Origin: Polaromonas sp. UBA5171
GTDB lineage: Bacteria; Pseudomonadota; Gammaproteobacteria; Burkholderiales; Burkholderiaceae_C
Length of the DNA stretch: 38,338 nucleotides
Assembly (NCBI GenBank): GCA_002413395.1
Contig: DHWX01000071.1
Span: forward strand, 1-38,338
Direction: 5' to 3'
Numbering within the stretch: position 1 is the stretch's first letter; each line of letters opens with the position of its first letter. Shown piece after piece: positions 8,674 through 16,713 of this stretch. The notes beneath the pieces were generated by a model. The model was given only the letters and a program-made list of their open reading frames with translations. It was not told where the DNA came from and did no database searches. A program made the position numbers and the translations under genes.

Positions 8674-9285
8674 TCAGCGACCACGGCGCCAGGAGCCCGG
8701 GCCACCCCGCCCAAAACGGTAAACTAGCCAACCGCCCAGCAAGCCACCCAGGTGGGCGAAGTGGGCAATGCCCGCTTGCGAGCCGGTGACGCCGAGTATC
8801 AATTCGAGCACGGCGTACAGCACCACAAAAATACGGGCGGGCATCGGGATTGGCGGAAACAGCGGCATGATGCGGCGCTCCGGAAACACCAGCGCAAACC
8901 CCAGCAGCAAGCCGAACACGCCGGCGGACGCGCCGATCACGGGCGGCCCACCGTTGCCCAGGACGCCAGCGACAAGCAGCTGGGCCCCGGCACCGAGGAA
9001 CACGCTTGCAAAATAAGCCAGCGCCACCCGGCGCGGCCCCCACACCCGCTCCAGGTCGCCCCCGAACATCCACAGGCCCAGCATATTGAAGGCCAGGTGC
9101 ATCACGCTGCCATGCAAGAAGCTGTAGCTCAGCCACTGCCAGGGTGCCAATAGCGATGAGTTGACCCAACCGCCCGCGCCAGGCGGCCAGAGTGCAAACC
9201 ATTGCAGCATCGGGTCGCCAAGGAGTTGTTGCAGCACAAAGCCGACGACGTTGGCAATGATCAGGGCCTGGGTGAAAGCGGGCAT
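8674..9285 (-). CDS. Rhomboid-family intramembrane serine protease
   Basis: A 203-residue, six-helix rhomboid. The catalytic serine lies in GASAG (Ser about 120) and the catalytic histidine in AHFAHLGG (His about 178); the conserved HGSVMHLAFNM segment (residues 58-68) provides the oxyanion-side His and Asn. It would cleave membrane-spanning substrates within the inner membrane; substrates are unknown. I chose the ATG at 9285 over the adjacent GTG at 9288 because GGGA sits 6 nt before the ATG. It is followed downstream on the same strand by clc. Confidence 0.88.
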   Translation of the reverse strand: MPAFTQALIIANVVGFVLQQLLGDPMLQWFALWPPGAGGWVNSSLLAPWQWLSYSFLHGSVMHLAFNMLGLWMFGGDLERVWGPRRVALAYFASVFLGAGAQLLVAGVLGNGGPPVIGASAGVFGLLLGFALVFPERRIMPLFPPIPMPARIFVVLYAVLELILGVTGSQAGIAHFAHLGGLLGGWLVYRFGRGGPGSWRRGR

Positions 9286-9316
9286 CACGGGTTCCCGGGA
9301 GAAATCAAGGATCTTG

Positions 9317-9847
9317 TCAAGGCTGGATGGCGTCGCGCAGACGGTAGGCTTCAGTCAACTGCTCGCGCGCCTGTTGCACCGCTTCTTCGAGCTGGCGCTG
9401 GCGTTCAAAGTAGCTGGCCAGCAAGCGTGAGCCACCACCGGCGTTGTGCAGGCGCTCTCCAGGGAGTGGTTCACGTCCGGATTTGAGCGCGCGCTCGGCC
9501 TGGGCCAGGCTATCCAGCGCGCGGTTTACGCCAGCATCGGCGCTTGCGATGCGCTGCCTGATCTGGCTGGCGTCAGCTTGCGGCGCCGCGTCGTCGCTGG
9601 CGAGTTGCGCCTTGATCTCAAGCCATTGGGCCGGAGTGAAGTCTTGTGTGTCGATCTTGCGAATAGTGAAATCTTTCACGCCAGCCGGTGGCGCAGACTG
9701 CGAGAAGGAAATCACGCCGCTGGCATCGCGCCACTCGTACACACTGGTTTGGGCGGCCAGCGCACCCTGGGTAACACCAAAGGCAAGAGCCATTGCAACC
9801 ACGCGGTGCTGCAGGAAGAAGGGTCGATTTGAAAAGGTGAATCGCAT
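9317..9847 (-). CDS. DUF4124-domain secreted protein
   Basis: A 176-residue protein with a predicted Sec signal peptide ending near residue 32 (GALAAQ). A small DUF4124 domain follows (SVYEWRDASGVISFSQSAPP), then a long helical region rich in Ala, Arg, Gln and Glu that probably forms a coiled coil. DUF4124 proteins are common envelope proteins of beta- and gammaproteobacteria without a known role. It sits 31 bp upstream of the rhomboid gene on the same strand, so the two may be co-transcribed. Confidence 0.8.
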   Translation of the reverse strand: MRFTFSNRPFFLQHRVVAMALAFGVTQGALAAQTSVYEWRDASGVISFSQSAPPAGVKDFTIRKIDTQDFTPAQWLEIKAQLASDDAAPQADASQIRQRIASADAGVNRALDSLAQAERALKSGREPLPGERLHNAGGGSRLLASYFERQRQLEEAVQQAREQLTEAYRLRDAIQP

Positions 9848-9874
9848 GAGCAGCTTTCAATGCCTCAAGCCAGG

Positions 9875-11032
9875 CTATAACGAGGCCGCCAGCATCTCTT
9901 CATAGTTGGCCACGCTTGCCAGCCGCGGGTTGGTCTTGTGGCAATGGTCGGCCAGCGCGCCTTCAATGATGCGGCTAAACTGGCCGCGTTCCACACCCAT
10001 CGCCGCCAAGCCAGTGGGCAGGCCAAGGCGGCCGTTCATGGCCTTGATGGCTTCTGGAATGTCGCTGCCGGACGCCAGCCCCATGGCGCGGGCCATGCGG
10101 TCCATGCGATGTTCTTTCTGGATCGATTCGGCATCGGCGTTGAAACGCACCACAGCGGGTAAAAACATCGCGTTCAGCGTGCCGTGGTGCAGGCGCGGAT
10201 CGACACCGCCCAGGCTGTGGCTGAGCGAGTGCACGCAGCCCAGACCTTTCTGAAAGGCCATGGCACCCTGCATCGATGCGCTCATCATGTTCAAACGCGC
10301 CTCCCGGTCGCTGCCGTCACGGGTGGCGCGTTCGATGTGCGCCCAGCCGCGCTCCAGTCCGTCCAGGGCAATGCCATCAGCGGGTGGGTTGAAGAGCGGT
10401 GCCATGAAGGTTTCCATGCAGTGGGCAATTGCGTCCATGCCGGTGGCGGCGGTCAGTTTGGCAGGCAGGCCGAAAGTCAACCCGGGGTCGCAAATCGCGG
10501 TTTTTGGCACCAGGTGCCAGGAATGAAAACCGAGCTTGCGGTGGTCGTCCAGGATGATGATGGCGCCGCGTGCCACTTCGCTGCCGGTGCCGCTGGTGGT
10601 TGGCACGGCAATCAGCGGGGCAGCGCGCTCGGTGATTTTGAGCGAACCGCCTTCGATGGTGGCATAGGTTTTGAGCGCGCCTTCGTGGGTGGCGGCAATC
10701 GCCACGCCCTTGGCGCAGTCAATCGCCGAGCCACCACCGACGGCAATCAGGCCATCGCAGTTGCTGGCCTTGTAGAGCTCGACAGCCATCCGCACAGCGG
10801 TTTCGGTCGGATTGGAGGGCGTCTGGTCGAACACCACTACCGGAATGGCGGCACCGCTCTGGTTGGGTGGGTTCAGGGCGTCCAGCGCCTTTTGCAACAC
10901 GCCTGCGGCCTTGACGCCGGGGTCGGTCACGACGAGGGGCCGGGTGATGCCGACGCGCTCGCATTCCTGCCTGAGCAGTTTGATGGCGCCAAATTCAAAC
11001 TGGACCTGAGTGATGTAATAAATGAAGGCCAT
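9875..11032 (-). CDS. Iron-containing (group III) alcohol dehydrogenase
   Basis: A 385-residue NAD(P)-dependent dehydrogenase of the Fe-ADH family. The nucleotide-binding motif GGGSAIDCAKG and the block PTTSGTGSEV are present. Likely metal ligands are the Asp in ICDPGLTFGLP and the histidines in GMDAIAHCMETF, HSLSHSLGG and LHHGTLNA. The start at 11032 (MAFIYY) is preceded by AAGGA; a longer frame reaches 11101 but adds a hydrophilic stretch unlike the family. The substrate cannot be read from sequence; medium-chain or hydroxy acids and alcohols are possible. Divergent from the esterase gene across a 200-bp gap (11033-11232). Confidence 0.92.
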   Translation of the reverse strand: MAFIYYITQVQFEFGAIKLLRQECERVGITRPLVVTDPGVKAAGVLQKALDALNPPNQSGAAIPVVVFDQTPSNPTETAVRMAVELYKASNCDGLIAVGGGSAIDCAKGVAIAATHEGALKTYATIEGGSLKITERAAPLIAVPTTSGTGSEVARGAIIILDDHRKLGFHSWHLVPKTAICDPGLTFGLPAKLTAATGMDAIAHCMETFMAPLFNPPADGIALDGLERGWAHIERATRDGSDREARLNMMSASMQGAMAFQKGLGCVHSLSHSLGGVDPRLHHGTLNAMFLPAVVRFNADAESIQKEHRMDRMARAMGLASGSDIPEAIKAMNGRLGLPTGLAAMGVERGQFSRIIEGALADHCHKTNPRLASVANYEEMLAASL

Positions 11033-11232
11033 GGCTTCCTTGCTTTTTTGCGTTGTAGGATAAGAGGATGTTCCATCACTCTGATCGCAATTTTTTTCCA
11101 AACGAGTTTGACTCTACCTTACTTTACAGGCTGCAGATATCCATGACTTGCAAGCAAACCCCGATGGCGGTCACTTTGGCGATAGGGCGATGCGAACCCA
11201 GGAGTCAATGGGCGATGGCCGGGTTGGAATAA

Positions 11233-12207
11233 ATGCGAACCCGCTCGCCGCAAAGCCTGTTGGACCCCGTCATGCGCGATGTACTGCGCCGCATGGCGCG
11301 CGCCGCCCGTCCACCCTTTTACACCTTGACGGCAGCCGAGGCCCGAGCCGCCTATGAGTCAGGCTCGGAAGTACTGGAAATGCCCAGACCAGCTCTGGCG
11401 CGGGTTGAAGATTTCAGTATTCCAGCACGTGACGGCCACGCTCTGCCAGCGCGGCTGTATGCCGCGTCGGCTGAACGCCTGCCGGTACTGCTGTTTTTTC
11501 ATGGTGGCGGCTTCACGATTGGCAGCATCGCCACCCACGATGTGCTGTGCCGCCGGCTCAGTACACTGGCTGGTTGCGCGGTGGTGTCCGTTGGCTATCG
11601 GCTGGCGCCTGAACACAAGTTCCCAGTTGCCGCCAACGATGCCTGGGACGCTTTGCAGTGGCTCGCCGTCCATGCGGCAAGCCGGGGGCTAGACGCCGCG
11701 CGGCTGGCCGTGGGCGGAGACAGCGCGGGCGGCACACTGGCCACCCTATGCGCCATATTGGCCCGCGACGCCGCCATGCCGCTGTCCCTGCAGTTGCTGT
11801 TTTATCCTGGTTGCGCGGGCCACCAGAACACGCCCTCGCACCGCACGTTCGCACATGGGTTTGTGCTCGAAGAGGCCGACATCACCTGGTTTTTCGAGCA
11901 ATACATTCGCAGCCCGGCCGACCGTGACGACTGGCGCTTTGCGCCGCTCGATGCGCTTGATGCCCCCGATCTGGAAGGGGTGGCCCCGGTCTGGCTGGGC
12001 CTGGCCGAATGCGACCCACTGGTCGATGAAGGCCTGATGTATGCCGATCGGCTGCGCGCGGCCGGGGTGCCGGTGGACCTGGATATCTACCGCGGCGTGA
12101 CACACGAATTCATCAAGATGGGGCGCATCATTGCCCAGGCGCGGCAGGCCCATGCCGATGCGGCGCGGGCGCTTGAACAGGCTTTCAACCTCAATATCCC
12201 AAAATGA
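11233..12207 (+). CDS. Alpha/beta-hydrolase, hormone-sensitive-lipase type
   Basis: A 324-residue esterase of the HSL (bacterial family IV) group. The oxyanion motif HGGG appears in FFHGGGFTIGS, the nucleophile in GDSAGG, and the acid and base near the C-terminus (ECDPLVDEG and THEF). Such enzymes hydrolyse short-chain esters. The last four bases overlap the ATG of the next gene (ATGA), indicating coupled translation with the thioesterase-acetyltransferase fusion. The ATG at 11233 has GGTTGGAA upstream. Confidence 0.9.
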   Translation: MRTRSPQSLLDPVMRDVLRRMARAARPPFYTLTAAEARAAYESGSEVLEMPRPALARVEDFSIPARDGHALPARLYAASAERLPVLLFFHGGGFTIGSIATHDVLCRRLSTLAGCAVVSVGYRLAPEHKFPVAANDAWDALQWLAVHAASRGLDAARLAVGGDSAGGTLATLCAILARDAAMPLSLQLLFYPGCAGHQNTPSHRTFAHGFVLEEADITWFFEQYIRSPADRDDWRFAPLDALDAPDLEGVAPVWLGLAECDPLVDEGLMYADRLRAAGVPVDLDIYRGVTHEFIKMGRIIAQARQAHADAARALEQAFNLNIPK

Positions 12208-13061
12208 ACCAACAGGACTTTCGCTTTTTTCACCGCCTGCGTGTGCGCTGGGCTGAAGTTGATATGCAAAAAATTGTGTTCAACGCGCACTATCTGATGT
12301 ACTTTGACACGGCCATGGCGGACTACTGGCGCGCGCTGGCCCTGCCGTATGAAGAGGCCATGCTGCAGTTGGGTGGCGATTTTTACGTGAAAAAGGCCAG
12401 CATTGAATACCACGGCTCGGCACATTTTGATGACCGGCTCGATGTGGCGCTCAAATGCGAGCGCGTCGGCAAGTCGTCCATGGTTTTTTCCGGTGCCATT
12501 TTTCGCGGTGCTGAATGGCTCATCGGCGGTGAACTTGTGTATGTGTTTGCCGACCCGGCATCACAAACCGCCAAGCCGGTGCCGCAGGCGCTGCGCAGCC
12601 TGCTTACGCGCTTTGAAGCCGGGGAGGCGATGCTGGACATCAAGACCGGCGACTGGGCTGCTTTGGGCCAGGGCGCAGCGAAAGTGCGACATGCGGTGTT
12701 TGTAGCCGAGCAGGGCATTGCGCTTGAGATGGAGCGTGACGCCGCCGACGGCATGGCGGTTCATGCCGTGGCCTGCAACGGTCTGGGACACTGCATCGCC
12801 ACCGGGCGGCTCGTCAACCACGCCAGCCATGTCGGAAAGATCGGCCGCATGGCGGTTCACCAGGCGCTGCGCGGTTCAGGTGTCGGGGAGCAGATTCTTC
12901 ACGCTCTGCTGGACGCCGCCAGGCAACGCGGTGACACCGAAGTCGTGCTGCACGCGCAGCGCAATGCCGAAGGGTTTTACCGGCGTCTCGGTTTTGTGCC
13001 GCGTGGCCAGCCTTTTGACGAAGCCGGTATCGCGCACATTGAAATGTTCAGGGTACCTTGA
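12204..13061 (+). CDS. Fusion: YbgC/FadM hotdog thioesterase + GNAT acyltransferase
   Basis: A 285-residue two-domain protein. Residues 1-135 are a hotdog-fold acyl-CoA thioesterase of the 4HBT/YbgC type, with the catalytic Asp at about 20 in the AEVDMQKIVFNAHY block. Residues about 148-285 are a GNAT domain with VRHAVFVAEQ near its start, the acetyl-CoA loop RGSGVG at 223-228 and a final NAEGFYRRLGF block. No frame break separates them. A hydrolase that frees CoA joined to an acyl-CoA user suggests shared substrates or channelling, but that is inference. Co-translated with the upstream esterase (ATGA overlap). Confidence 0.85.
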   Translation: MNQQDFRFFHRLRVRWAEVDMQKIVFNAHYLMYFDTAMADYWRALALPYEEAMLQLGGDFYVKKASIEYHGSAHFDDRLDVALKCERVGKSSMVFSGAIFRGAEWLIGGELVYVFADPASQTAKPVPQALRSLLTRFEAGEAMLDIKTGDWAALGQGAAKVRHAVFVAEQGIALEMERDAADGMAVHAVACNGLGHCIATGRLVNHASHVGKIGRMAVHQALRGSGVGEQILHALLDAARQRGDTEVVLHAQRNAEGFYRRLGFVPRGQPFDEAGIAHIEMFRVP

Positions 13062-13097
13062 CGCCTGCATGAGCGTTCGTCTCGCGGGGCGAAGCCC

Positions 13098-13928
13098 TCA
13101 GGCTGTCGTTTGCAAACACAGGCTCAGACAAGCGCGGTGCGGAGGCCGCGAATTGTGCAAATGGGTCCGCTCTTCGAGCTGAACCTGCCAGCGCTGCGTG
13201 CCATCAACACGGTCTGCGGCGCTGGCCAGCAGCACCGTGCTGCTGCGCGTTCCATAGGCGTGCTCAGGGAAATCCACGAAGGCGCTGGACAGGGCTTCCT
13301 CCCTCTCCAGCGATACACCGGTGGCCGGCAGGCGCTCACGAGGGGCGCGTTCAGGGTTGGCCAGAGCCGCCCAGAGCGAGTCCTGCAGCGCATCCGCCTC
13401 GGTCGCATCAAGGCAAGCCGCCAGCACGCTCTGCAACGCCACGGTTTTGGGCCACGGCGTGTTCAGTGCGGCATTGGACAGGCCATACACACCGGGCTGG
13501 AGAGGCTGCACCTGCATGGCCGAAGCGGCAGGTTTGTTGGTGATCCAGCTCCAGGCGTTGCGCTGAACATCACCCAGCACCAGGTTAAAGCCGCCCCAGG
13601 CCGCGGCATTTTGCTTGATCGCCCGGGCAAACGCGTTGGCATCGCCGGTTTCTTCAAGCCAGCGCGTGACCAATTCGCCACGTGAACGTGGTGCGGCCTG
13701 GGGTTGCGCTTCGCGCACGTTGGTCAAAAACGCGACTCGTCCACCGGGTGTCATGCCCAGCCAGGTTCCGCCAGCGCGCAGGTCGCGCCCGGAAATGATG
13801 TCTTGCCCTTGCGGGGTTTGCCAGCGGTCCAGTGGTTGGGTCGGACGATTCAGAAACTCGTCGCGGTTGGCCGCAATCACCAGTGGCCAGCGGGCCGAGG
13901 CATTGATGGCAAACGCAACCAGGCACAC
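13098..13928 (-). CDS. NRDE (TANGO2-like) family protein
   Basis: A 276-residue protein of the NRDE family. It begins MCLV, which exposes Cys2 after Met removal, as in the N-terminal-nucleophile-like fold of TANGO2 relatives, and carries the signature AANRDEFLNRPT at residues 19-30. The start codon is GTG at 13928 with AGGGA 5 nt upstream. The family is linked to heme and lipid handling in eukaryotes; its bacterial role is not established. It lies 24 bp downstream of ygfZ on the same strand and probably shares its transcript. Convergent with the thioesterase fusion. Confidence 0.87.
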   Translation of the reverse strand: MCLVAFAINASARWPLVIAANRDEFLNRPTQPLDRWQTPQGQDIISGRDLRAGGTWLGMTPGGRVAFLTNVREAQPQAAPRSRGELVTRWLEETGDANAFARAIKQNAAAWGGFNLVLGDVQRNAWSWITNKPAASAMQVQPLQPGVYGLSNAALNTPWPKTVALQSVLAACLDATEADALQDSLWAALANPERAPRERLPATGVSLEREEALSSAFVDFPEHAYGTRSSTVLLASAADRVDGTQRWQVQLEERTHLHNSRPPHRACLSLCLQTTA

Positions 13929-13952
13929 GGTGATCCCTATGGGTTGAGAGGT

Positions 13953-14939
13953 TCAGACGTCTTCGATCAGCGCGTAGGGCAGCGGCAGCAGCGCCAGGGC
14001 AGCGCCAGTGGCACTGCCCAGTGTGAGGCGGCCGTTCGCTGAATCTGCCGCCGCTGCGGTCTGCATCGACACGATGGCGTCAAATCCGCCCGAAGGATTG
14101 ACCGCCGCCGCGGCAACCAGCCCGCAGGGCTGCGCTGCGTCGGATGCGTGGAACACCTCCTGCCCGGCATTCGGCGTACCTTCCGTATGCACCAAATAAG
14201 CCCGCCGTTTCAGTGTGCCGCGAAACTGGCTGCGCGCCACGATCTCCTGGCCGGGGTAGCAGCCTTTCTTGAAGCTCACGCCACCCACGGATTCGTAGTT
14301 GAGCATCTGTGGCACGAAGGCCTCAACAATCGGCCCGGTGACCATGGCAACACCCGACTGCACCTCAAGCCATTGCCACAGCGACAGGTCAATGCGTGAG
14401 CCGACGGGCGGCTGCGTGCCTGCAGGCGCGCACCAGATCGCGCGTGGCCGGCCTGCGCCGGGATATAAAAACGCCAGGTTTGCATCATCAATATCAACTT
14501 TAGTCCATGCAGTATGGGTATTTTTGGTTATTGATTCAATAGCATTTCCAGCCATGCCGTAGAGCACAAAATCGTCGCTGGCGTCACTGAGCCTGACCTT
14601 GGCGCGCAGGACAAACATGGACAGTCGCTTGAGTGTGGCGGCCAGAATGTCGCGGCTGCAAACCAGCAACACTTCTTCATGGCTGCGCTTGAACAGCACA
14701 AAGCTGGCCTGCATCCGGCCTTTGGCATTGCAAAAAGCGGCCAGCCGTGCTTCTGACAGCCCCAGCAGGGCGACATCCTGCGTCAACTGGCTCTGCAAGA
14801 ACTTCACGGCCTCAACGCCTGCGACCCGAATCAGGCCCAGATGCGCGAGTTCGGCGATGCCGGAGATATTCGTGGCAGTGCCGGGCAGCATGGTCATGGG
14901 CAGGTTCAAGGGGGTTGTAGGCATGGGCTGAATTATCAT
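13953..14939 (-). CDS. ygfZ: YgfZ/GcvT-domain iron-sulfur cluster assembly protein
   Basis: About 328 residues, a folate-binding GcvT-like protein. The family signature KGCYPGQE lies in the C-terminal half, with the essential Cys. YgfZ (IBA57 type) helps mature or repair certain Fe-S enzymes. The start is uncertain: ATG at 14939 has GCAGGG close by, ATG at 14924 starts MPTTPLNLP, and neither has ideal spacing. The first clear homology (GIAELAHLGLIRVAG) follows within 25 residues. An AT-rich stretch in the middle (14508-14550) looks like a dispersed repeat that is translated. Divergent from mltG. Confidence 0.88.
   Translation of the reverse strand: MIIQPMPTTPLNLPMTMLPGTATNISGIAELAHLGLIRVAGVEAVKFLQSQLTQDVALLGLSEARLAAFCNAKGRMQASFVLFKRSHEEVLLVCSRDILAATLKRLSMFVLRAKVRLSDASDDFVLYGMAGNAIESITKNTHTAWTKVDIDDANLAFLYPGAGRPRAIWCAPAGTQPPVGSRIDLSLWQWLEVQSGVAMVTGPIVEAFVPQMLNYESVGGVSFKKGCYPGQEIVARSQFRGTLKRRAYLVHTEGTPNAGQEVFHASDAAQPCGLVAAAAVNPSGGFDAIVSMQTAAAADSANGRLTLGSATGAALALLPLPYALIEDV
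14508..14550 (-). repeat. Dispersed AT-rich repeat copy inside ygfZ
   Basis: On the minus strand this reads ATGCTATTGAATCAATAACC followed by AT-rich DNA, close to the starts of the intergenic copies at 18227 and 26979. It contrasts with the GC-rich coding DNA around it and encodes residues NAIESITKN of YgfZ in frame. The copy assignment is by eye. Confidence 0.4.
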
Positions 14940-14982
14940 AGCCCTGCAATTTTGTGTTCTGGTCTGAAAAGGTAGTCGGGTT

Positions 14983-15996
14983 GTGCGTCGTGTTTTTACA
15001 AGTTTCCTGACAGCGGTGTTGACCGCGGCGCTGCTGCTGTCTGGCGCGGCTTGGTGGTGGCTGCACGAACCGATGGCGTTGCGCCTGTCACCTGGCCAGC
15101 AGGTGCTGGACCTTGAGATCGAGCCCGGCACCAGCGCCCGTGGCGTGGCCACTACGGTGGTGGTTGCCGGTGCCGAGGTGCCTGCGCCGCTGCTGCAGGC
15201 CTGGTTCCAGCTTTCAGGGCAGTCCCGTCTCATCAAGGCCGGCAGCTACGAACTGGTACCCGGCACCACCCCGAGCAGACTGCTGCGCATGCTGGTACGC
15301 GGTGAGGAAACCCTCAAAAGCGTCACGCTGGTTGAGGGCTGGACCTTTACCCAGATGCGCTCAGCGCTGGAAAAAGCAGAGCAGCTTTTGCCCGACACAC
15401 TTGGGCTGAGCCCGGAAATAATCATGGAAAAGCTGGGCAGGACAGGGATTCACCCCGAGGGCCGATTTTTCCCCGACAGCTACACTTACGCCAAAGGCTC
15501 CAGCGACCTGGCTGTGCTCAAACGCGCCGCCCAGGCGATGGACAAGCGGCTCGCTGCCGCTTGGGTCTTGCGTAGCACTAATACGCCCCTGAAAACGCCT
15601 GACGAGGCACTGATCCTGGCCAGCATTATCGAAAAGGAGACCGGCGCTCCCGCCGACCGAGCGCAGATTGGTGGCGTCTTTGTCAACCGGCTGCGCATCG
15701 GCATGCCGTTGCAGACCGATCCCAGTGTTATTTATGGACTGGGCGAAAAATTTGACGGCAAGCTGCACAAGCCCGATATGCTGGCCGATACGCCTTACAA
15801 CACTTACACCCGGGTAGGCCTGCCGCCCACCCCGATTGCCATGCCGGGCAAAGCGGCATTGCTGGCGGCGGTGCAGCCCGCACCCACCCAGGCGCTTTAT
15901 TTTGTGTCGCGCAACGACGGCAGCGGCAGCAGCCAGTTCAGTACCAGCCTGGATGAGCATAACCGTGCCGTCCAGAAATACCTGCGAGGCCAGTAA
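14983..15996 (+). CDS. mltG: Endolytic transglycosylase MltG (YceG)
   Basis: A 337-residue inner-membrane protein. One N-terminal transmembrane helix (about residues 8-24) is followed by a LysM-like region and the YceG catalytic domain. The catalytic glutamate lies in ILASIIEKETG, and the conserved TDPSVIYGLG and NTYTRVGLPPTPIAMPG blocks follow. MltG cuts nascent glycan strands and is proposed to set peptidoglycan chain length. The start is GTG at 14983 with AAAGG upstream. It is the first gene of the mltG-tmk-holB-pilZ-tatD block, an order also known in Pseudomonas. The stop lies three bases before the tmk ATG. Confidence 0.95.
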   Translation: MRRVFTSFLTAVLTAALLLSGAAWWWLHEPMALRLSPGQQVLDLEIEPGTSARGVATTVVVAGAEVPAPLLQAWFQLSGQSRLIKAGSYELVPGTTPSRLLRMLVRGEETLKSVTLVEGWTFTQMRSALEKAEQLLPDTLGLSPEIIMEKLGRTGIHPEGRFFPDSYTYAKGSSDLAVLKRAAQAMDKRLAAAWVLRSTNTPLKTPDEALILASIIEKETGAPADRAQIGGVFVNRLRIGMPLQTDPSVIYGLGEKFDGKLHKPDMLADTPYNTYTRVGLPPTPIAMPGKAALLAAVQPAPTQALYFVSRNDGSGSSQFSTSLDEHNRAVQKYLRGQ

Positions 15997-15999
15997 TAT

Positions 16000-16713
16000 A
16001 TGGCCTCCACGCTTGCCACTTCGTGTGCTGCACTGCCCCCCGAAGAAGGGACTGGACTTGCTCGGGGCGGCCCGTCGCTGCGGCCGGCAGGTCTTTTCAT
16101 CAGCTTTGAAGGCATTGATGGCGCGGGCAAAACCACGCACATTACGGGTCTGGCCGATGCCTTTCTGGCGCAGGGCAGGGCGGTGACGCTGACGCGCGAA
16201 CCGGGCGGCACGCCGCTGGCCGAAAAGCTGCGCGCCATGGTGCTGGGCGACCCGATGGACGCGCTGACCGAGGCGCTGCTGGTCTTTGCCGCCCGGCGCG
16301 ACCACCTCGTGCGCGTGATTGCACCGGCCCTGGCGCGCGGCGACGTGGTGCTGTGCGACCGCTTCACCGACGCCACCTTTGCCTACCAGGGGGCCGGGCG
16401 CGGGTTTGACCTGGCCGTGCTGGCCACGCTGGAGCAGTGGGTGCAGGAGAAAGCCGACGGTTTGGTCGAACCGCACCTCACCGTGTGGTTTGACTTGCCG
16501 CCTGAGGAAGCCGCGCTGCGGCTGGCTGGCGTGCGCCTGCCCGACCGGTTTGAGGCGCAACCGGTCGAGTTTTTCCGCCGCGTGGCGCAAGGCTATGCCG
16601 ATCGCCAGCACGGCCATCCAGAACGCTTTGCCCGGATTAATGCCTCTCAGCCGCGCGACGCAGTCTGGCTGGCCGTGCGGCGGGTGTTTGCTGAAAGAGG
16701 CTGGCTGCCATGA
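16000..16713 (+). CDS. tmk: Thymidylate kinase with repeat-derived N-terminal extension
   Basis: A 237-residue dTMP kinase. The P-loop GIDGAGKTT lies at about residues 39-47, the DR(Y/F) substrate motif in LCDRFTDATFAYQG, and the TREPGGTPL block between them. It makes dTDP for DNA synthesis. The first 30 residues are not part of the kinase fold; they are encoded by a GC-rich dispersed repeat (16003-16090). No ATG, GTG or TTG lies between the repeat and the first beta strand (GLFISFEG), so translation most likely starts at 16000, three bases after mltG. The stop overlaps the holB start (ATGA). Confidence 0.95.
   Translation: MASTLATSCAALPPEEGTGLARGGPSLRPAGLFISFEGIDGAGKTTHITGLADAFLAQGRAVTLTREPGGTPLAEKLRAMVLGDPMDALTEALLVFAARRDHLVRVIAPALARGDVVLCDRFTDATFAYQGAGRGFDLAVLATLEQWVQEKADGLVEPHLTVWFDLPPEEAALRLAGVRLPDRFEAQPVEFFRRVAQGYADRQHGHPERFARINASQPRDAVWLAVRRVFAERGWLP
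16003..16090 (+). repeat. GC-rich dispersed repeat forming the 5' end of tmk
   Basis: The segment contains CTTCGTGTGCTGCACTGCCC, then CCCCGAAGAAGGGAC and CTCGGGGCGGCCCG. This resembles a palindromic intergenic element that I recall as common in Comamonadaceae genomes. Here it begins just after the tmk ATG and ends where the kinase homology starts. Only one copy is visible in this window, so the family membership rests on recall. Confidence 0.5.

Noticed and set aside
13062..13097. Possible bidirectional terminator between the thioesterase fusion and the NRDE gene
   Set aside because: The gap is GC-rich and has partial palindromes, but no stem of six or more pairs followed by a T run was found.
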